From positions 1 to 17,414 of the forward strand of contig JAJYOH010000054.1 in the NCBI GenBank assembly GCA_021796315.1: a stretch of DNA of 17,414 nucleotides, read 5' to 3'. The notes below the pieces were generated by a model that had not been told where the DNA came from, ran no database searches, and saw only the letters and a program-made list of their open reading frames with translations. Positions within the stretch are counted from its first letter, which is position 1. Each line of letters begins with the position of its first letter. This DNA is from Chloroflexota bacterium. GTDB lineage: Bacteria; Chloroflexota; Anaerolineae; Anaerolineales; Villigracilaceae. The translations under genes and the position numbers were made by a program. This document shows positions 15,795 to 17,414 of this stretch, piece by piece.

Positions 15795-15831
15795 ACGATC
15801 CTCCTGTTATGGAATCGAGAATACATTTGTG

Positions 15832-15860
15832 ATTATAAATCCGTTCTTCCAATCGGGCAA
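15832..15860 (-). promoter_or_regulatory. Sigma-70-type promoter for the TPR-SPFH operon
   Basis: On the minus strand, TTGCCC (15860-15855) and a consensus TATAAT (15837-15832) are spaced by exactly 17 bp. The start site would be near 15825, leaving a leader of about 30 nt with AGGAGG. The -35 has four of six consensus bases. Confidence 0.6.
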
Positions 15861-15868
15861 TTGTTTCC

Positions 15869-16549
15869 ATGTACAATCAGCGTATGTTACGTATCGAATT
15901 TCACTGCCACACAATCTATTCAAAAGACTCCCTCACATCTCCTCAGACTCTTGTGGATGTTTGCCGTCGTAAGGGGATTGACCGCGTGATTGTAACGGAC
16001 CATAACACAATCGCGGGCGCGTTGGCGGCCCAGGCTCTGGACTTGGAGCGGGTGATCGTGGGGGAGGAGATCATGACGACGCGTGGTGAAATTTTGGCGG
16101 CCTATGTAATCGAGGAAATTCCACCGATGCTTTCGCCGCAGGAGACTATCAAACGTTTGAGAGATCAGAATGCGTTTATAAGCGTTTCGCATCCGTTCGA
16201 CGAATGGCGAAGCGGCGGATGGAGGAAAGAGGATTTGCTGGAAATCATCCCGCTGGTGGATGCCATCGAAATCTATAATTCGCGCTGTATGTCGCCCGCT
16301 TTTAACCGTCGAGCGCGGGAGTTTGCTCGCAAGCATGATCTGGCTGGAACTGTCGGCTCGGACGCGCACGCGGCTTTCGAGTTGGGGAGGTCGCTTAATT
16401 TGCTGGAGCCGTTCCAGGGTCCGGATGAGATGCGGAAAGTCATCCGCCGGGCGGAATATCTGACGCGCTGGTCGCCGCCCTGGGTCCACCTGACCTCGCG
16501 TTTTGCAGTTATCCGCAAGAAAATTACTGCTTCTTGCATTAAAATCTAA
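15869..16549 (+). CDS. PHP-domain metal-dependent phosphoesterase
   Basis: The 226-aa protein is a PHP-fold hydrolase of the trinuclear-metal type, similar in style to the TrpH/YciV group. Metal-ligand motifs occur in the expected order: H12-x-H14 in EFHCHTIYSKDS with D19, D44-H45 in VTDHNT, E66/E67 in GEEIMT, H108 in SHPFD, and D165-x-H167 in GSDAHA. The 'EIYNSR' segment (134-139) is also typical. The substrate (nucleotide 3',5'-bisphosphate, RNA 5' end or sugar phosphate) cannot be told from sequence. Neither ATG 15869 nor ATG 15884 has a recognisable ribosome binding site; residues from 7 onward align with the fold, so 15884 is equally possible. Confidence 0.88.
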   Translation: MYNQRMLRIEFHCHTIYSKDSLTSPQTLVDVCRRKGIDRVIVTDHNTIAGALAAQALDLERVIVGEEIMTTRGEILAAYVIEEIPPMLSPQETIKRLRDQNAFISVSHPFDEWRSGGWRKEDLLEIIPLVDAIEIYNSRCMSPAFNRRAREFARKHDLAGTVGSDAHAAFELGRSLNLLEPFQGPDEMRKVIRRAEYLTRWSPPWVHLTSRFAVIRKKITASCIKI

Positions 16550-16596
16550 ACTTTCAAGCGCCGGAATTAGGTATAACCTAAAATCCTGGTTTAGAT
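16544..16596. repeat. Nested inverted repeats after the PHP gene
   Basis: atctaaac (16544-16551) and gtttagat (16589-16596) are perfect 8-bp inverted copies. Between them lies another perfect palindrome, ttaggt-ata-acctaa (16567-16581). The left arm overlaps the stop codon at 16547-16549. A weak T-rich flank (attta) follows. It could be a poor terminator or a regulatory structure upstream of the cold-shock promoter. Confidence 0.35.
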
Positions 16597-16624
16597 ATTT
16601 ACGCAGTACCCTGTAAAATGGGTC

Positions 16625-16653
16625 TTGACATGCCAAAACGCGCATGATAATCT
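16625..16653 (+). promoter_or_regulatory. Promoter of the cold-shock gene
   Basis: A consensus TTGACA (16625-16630) is followed after 17 bp by TAATCT (16648-16653); GATAAT (16646-16651) is an alternative -10 at 15 bp. Transcription would begin near 16660, giving an untranslated leader of about 70 nt before the ATG at 16732, in keeping with the long leaders of many cold-shock genes. Confidence 0.6.
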
Positions 16654-16731
16654 TGCGTCACGTCCCGTGATTGTCTGATGAGCAAGCACACCAGGCGAGC
16701 GGGATAAATTTTTTAGCAGGAGTAAAGTAAG

Positions 16732-16944
16732 ATGTCTGAACGTTATACTGGCACCGTTAAGTGGTTCAACGCCACCAAGGGTTACGGCTTTATCGGTCGT
16801 GACGGTGGAGAGGACGTATTCGTCCATTTCTCTGCTCTTCAAATGGAAGGCTACCGCAAGCTGGAGCCGGATCAGAAGGTCGAGTTTTCTGTCGAGGAAG
16901 GCCCCAAGGGATTGCAGGCCGCCAACGTAAAGCTGATTTCATAG
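16732..16944 (+). CDS. CspA-type cold-shock protein
   Basis: The 70-aa single cold-shock domain binds single-stranded nucleic acid and acts as an RNA chaperone. RNP1 is seen as KGYGFIGR (16-23) and RNP2 as VFVHFSAL (29-36), after the conserved [15 protein letters not shown] opening. Length and motif spacing are standard. AGGAG lies 9 nt before the ATG. The gene is a monocistron framed by the promoter at 16625-16653 and the terminator at 16964. The insert '[16 protein letters not shown]' is the usual loop between strands 3 and 4. Which of several csp paralogues this is cannot be told. Confidence 0.96.
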   Translation: MSERYTGTVKWFNATKGYGFIGRDGGEDVFVHFSALQMEGYRKLEPDQKVEFSVEEGPKGLQAANVKLIS

Positions 16945-16963
16945 AAAGTATATTTTGCGAGTC

Positions 16964-16999
16964 AACGGAGTTGCACGAAAGTGCAACTCCGTTTTTATT
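16964..16999 (+). terminator. Intrinsic terminator of the cold-shock gene
   Basis: aacggagttgcac (16964-16976) pairs perfectly over 13 bp with gtgcaactccgtt (16981-16993) around a GAAA tetraloop, followed by ttttattt. It lies 19 bp after the csp stop codon. Confidence 0.92.
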
Positions 17000-17069
17000 T
17001 GTGGGACTTTGCAAACTGGTTAGCTGCCTGTAATTACTTTTTTGTAATCTTTCCGTTGTTTGTTTCACT

Positions 17070-17075
17070 TATAAT
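17070..17075 (+). promoter_or_regulatory. Probable -10 box for the ferredoxin operon
   Basis: A consensus TATAAT lies 60 bp before the ferredoxin ATG, in the 190-bp space after the csp terminator. No acceptable -35 hexamer occurs at 16-18 bp upstream, so an activator or a different sigma factor may be needed, or the match may be chance. Confidence 0.4.
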
Positions 17076-17135
17076 GTCAAATGATGAAACCCGCAACTTT
17101 TTTTTAGTCAAAACGACTTAAATACAAAGGACATT

Positions 17136-17402
17136 ATGGCTTTCAAAGATATTTTTGGGAAAAGTTCCACCTGCCGCGAAGCGCTGGTTGGCGGCCACGT
17201 TGTACCTGACCCGGCGCGCTGTGTGCAGTGCGGTATATGCTCTTATAACTGCCCAATCGAAATCGACGTGCGTGCGCACGTTTGGCGTGGTGAAGCGATC
17301 ACGCACAGCGATTGCCTGACGTGCGGCGAGTGCGTGGCGCGTTGTCCGCGCGGTGTGCTGCGTTTTGAGCACACCGATCTGTTTGCGCGGAGGCCGCAAT
17401 GA
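17136..17402 (+). CDS. 2x[4Fe-4S] ferredoxin-like electron-transfer protein
   Basis: The 88-aa protein carries two complete cluster motifs of the CxxCxxCxxxCP type: Cys29-Cys32-Cys35-Cys39-Pro40 and Cys60-Cys63-Cys66-Cys70-Pro71. The 20-residue spacer between them (IDVRAHVWRGEAITHSDC) is longer than in small clostridial ferredoxins and resembles iron-sulfur subunits of oxidoreductases (HdrC or glpC-like spacing). AAAGGA lies 6 nt before the ATG. The stop overlaps the next gene's start by ATGA, so it is probably the electron-transfer partner of that protein. Confidence 0.9.
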   Translation: MAFKDIFGKSSTCREALVGGHVVPDPARCVQCGICSYNCPIEIDVRAHVWRGEAITHSDCLTCGECVARCPRGVLRFEHTDLFARRPQ

Positions 17403-17414
17403 AATACGTAATTA
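17399..17414 (+). CDS. Start of a truncated gene, possibly an FAD/NAD-dependent oxidoreductase
   Basis: An ATG overlapping the ferredoxin stop (ATGA) opens a frame reading MKYVI before the window ends. MKYVIIGxGxAG is a common opening of pyridine-nucleotide-disulfide oxidoreductases, and the ferredoxin neighbour fits, but five residues cannot prove it. Confidence 0.45.

Noticed and set aside
15920..16645. 241-aa minus-strand open frame opposite the PHP gene
   Set aside because: Antisense to a gene with all metal-ligand motifs in order; no ribosome binding site or recognisable domain.
1..17414. CRISPR array, tRNA or rRNA genes
   Set aside because: No regularly spaced direct repeats, and no tRNA cloverleaf or rRNA-like sequence was recognised on reading; tool-free inspection could miss a diverged tRNA.

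Overview
The window looks like a chromosomal segment of a Chloroflexota bacterium, probably class Anaerolineae. This rests on remembered family associations: the fused two-domain NitT/TauT-type permease with its long ATPase, a DUF4404 protein, a membrane protein with a GVGLFIDEVGKF motif, and a pair of SPFH-like membrane proteins. Most of the DNA is close to 50% G+C. No rRNA, tRNA or CRISPR array was found, so the assignment needs a database search.

Layout. Positions 1-961 hold the last 38 codons of a transposase (probably IS66-like), then about 840 bp with no credible gene but many inverted repeats. Next come a membrane HD-GYP signalling protein (+) and a convergent multi-pass membrane protein (-). 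Positions 3343-6701 form a likely (+) unit: a fused double permease, its ABC ATPase and a DUF4404 protein, closed by a strong intrinsic terminator. A small helical protein follows just behind that terminator, then a perfect palindrome and a CGTCATTGCGAG-type repeat. On the (-) strand lie a membrane-anchored cyclophilin and a three-gene run: two large SPFH-like membrane proteins joined by an ATGA overlap, then psuG (pseudouridine-5'-phosphate glycosidase) 4 nt later.

Positions 12421-15868 are clearly more AT-rich (hand counts of single 60-base lines give about 35-37% G+C, against about 52% in the SPFH pair). They look like an acquired cassette: a 77-aa orphan with a good sigma-70-type promoter overlapped by a palindrome, and a two-gene (-) operon under its own promoter. 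That operon encodes a membrane TPR/coiled-coil protein and a winged-helix-like/SPFH (stomatin-type) fusion. This is the most plausible candidate for an undescribed system, although its function is not visible from sequence.

After the cassette the (+) strand resumes with a PHP-family phosphoesterase, a CspA-type cold-shock protein with its own promoter, long leader and GAAA-loop terminator, and a 2x[4Fe-4S] ferredoxin-like protein. The last is coupled by an ATGA overlap to a gene cut by the window edge, whose first residues suggest an FAD-dependent oxidoreductase.

The clearest functional units are the ABC permease/ATPase pair, the two SPFH units (GC-normal pair and AT-rich cassette) and the ferredoxin/oxidoreductase start. 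No solute-binding protein accompanies the ABC pair and no psuK or nucleoside transporter accompanies psuG, so both pathways are incomplete here.
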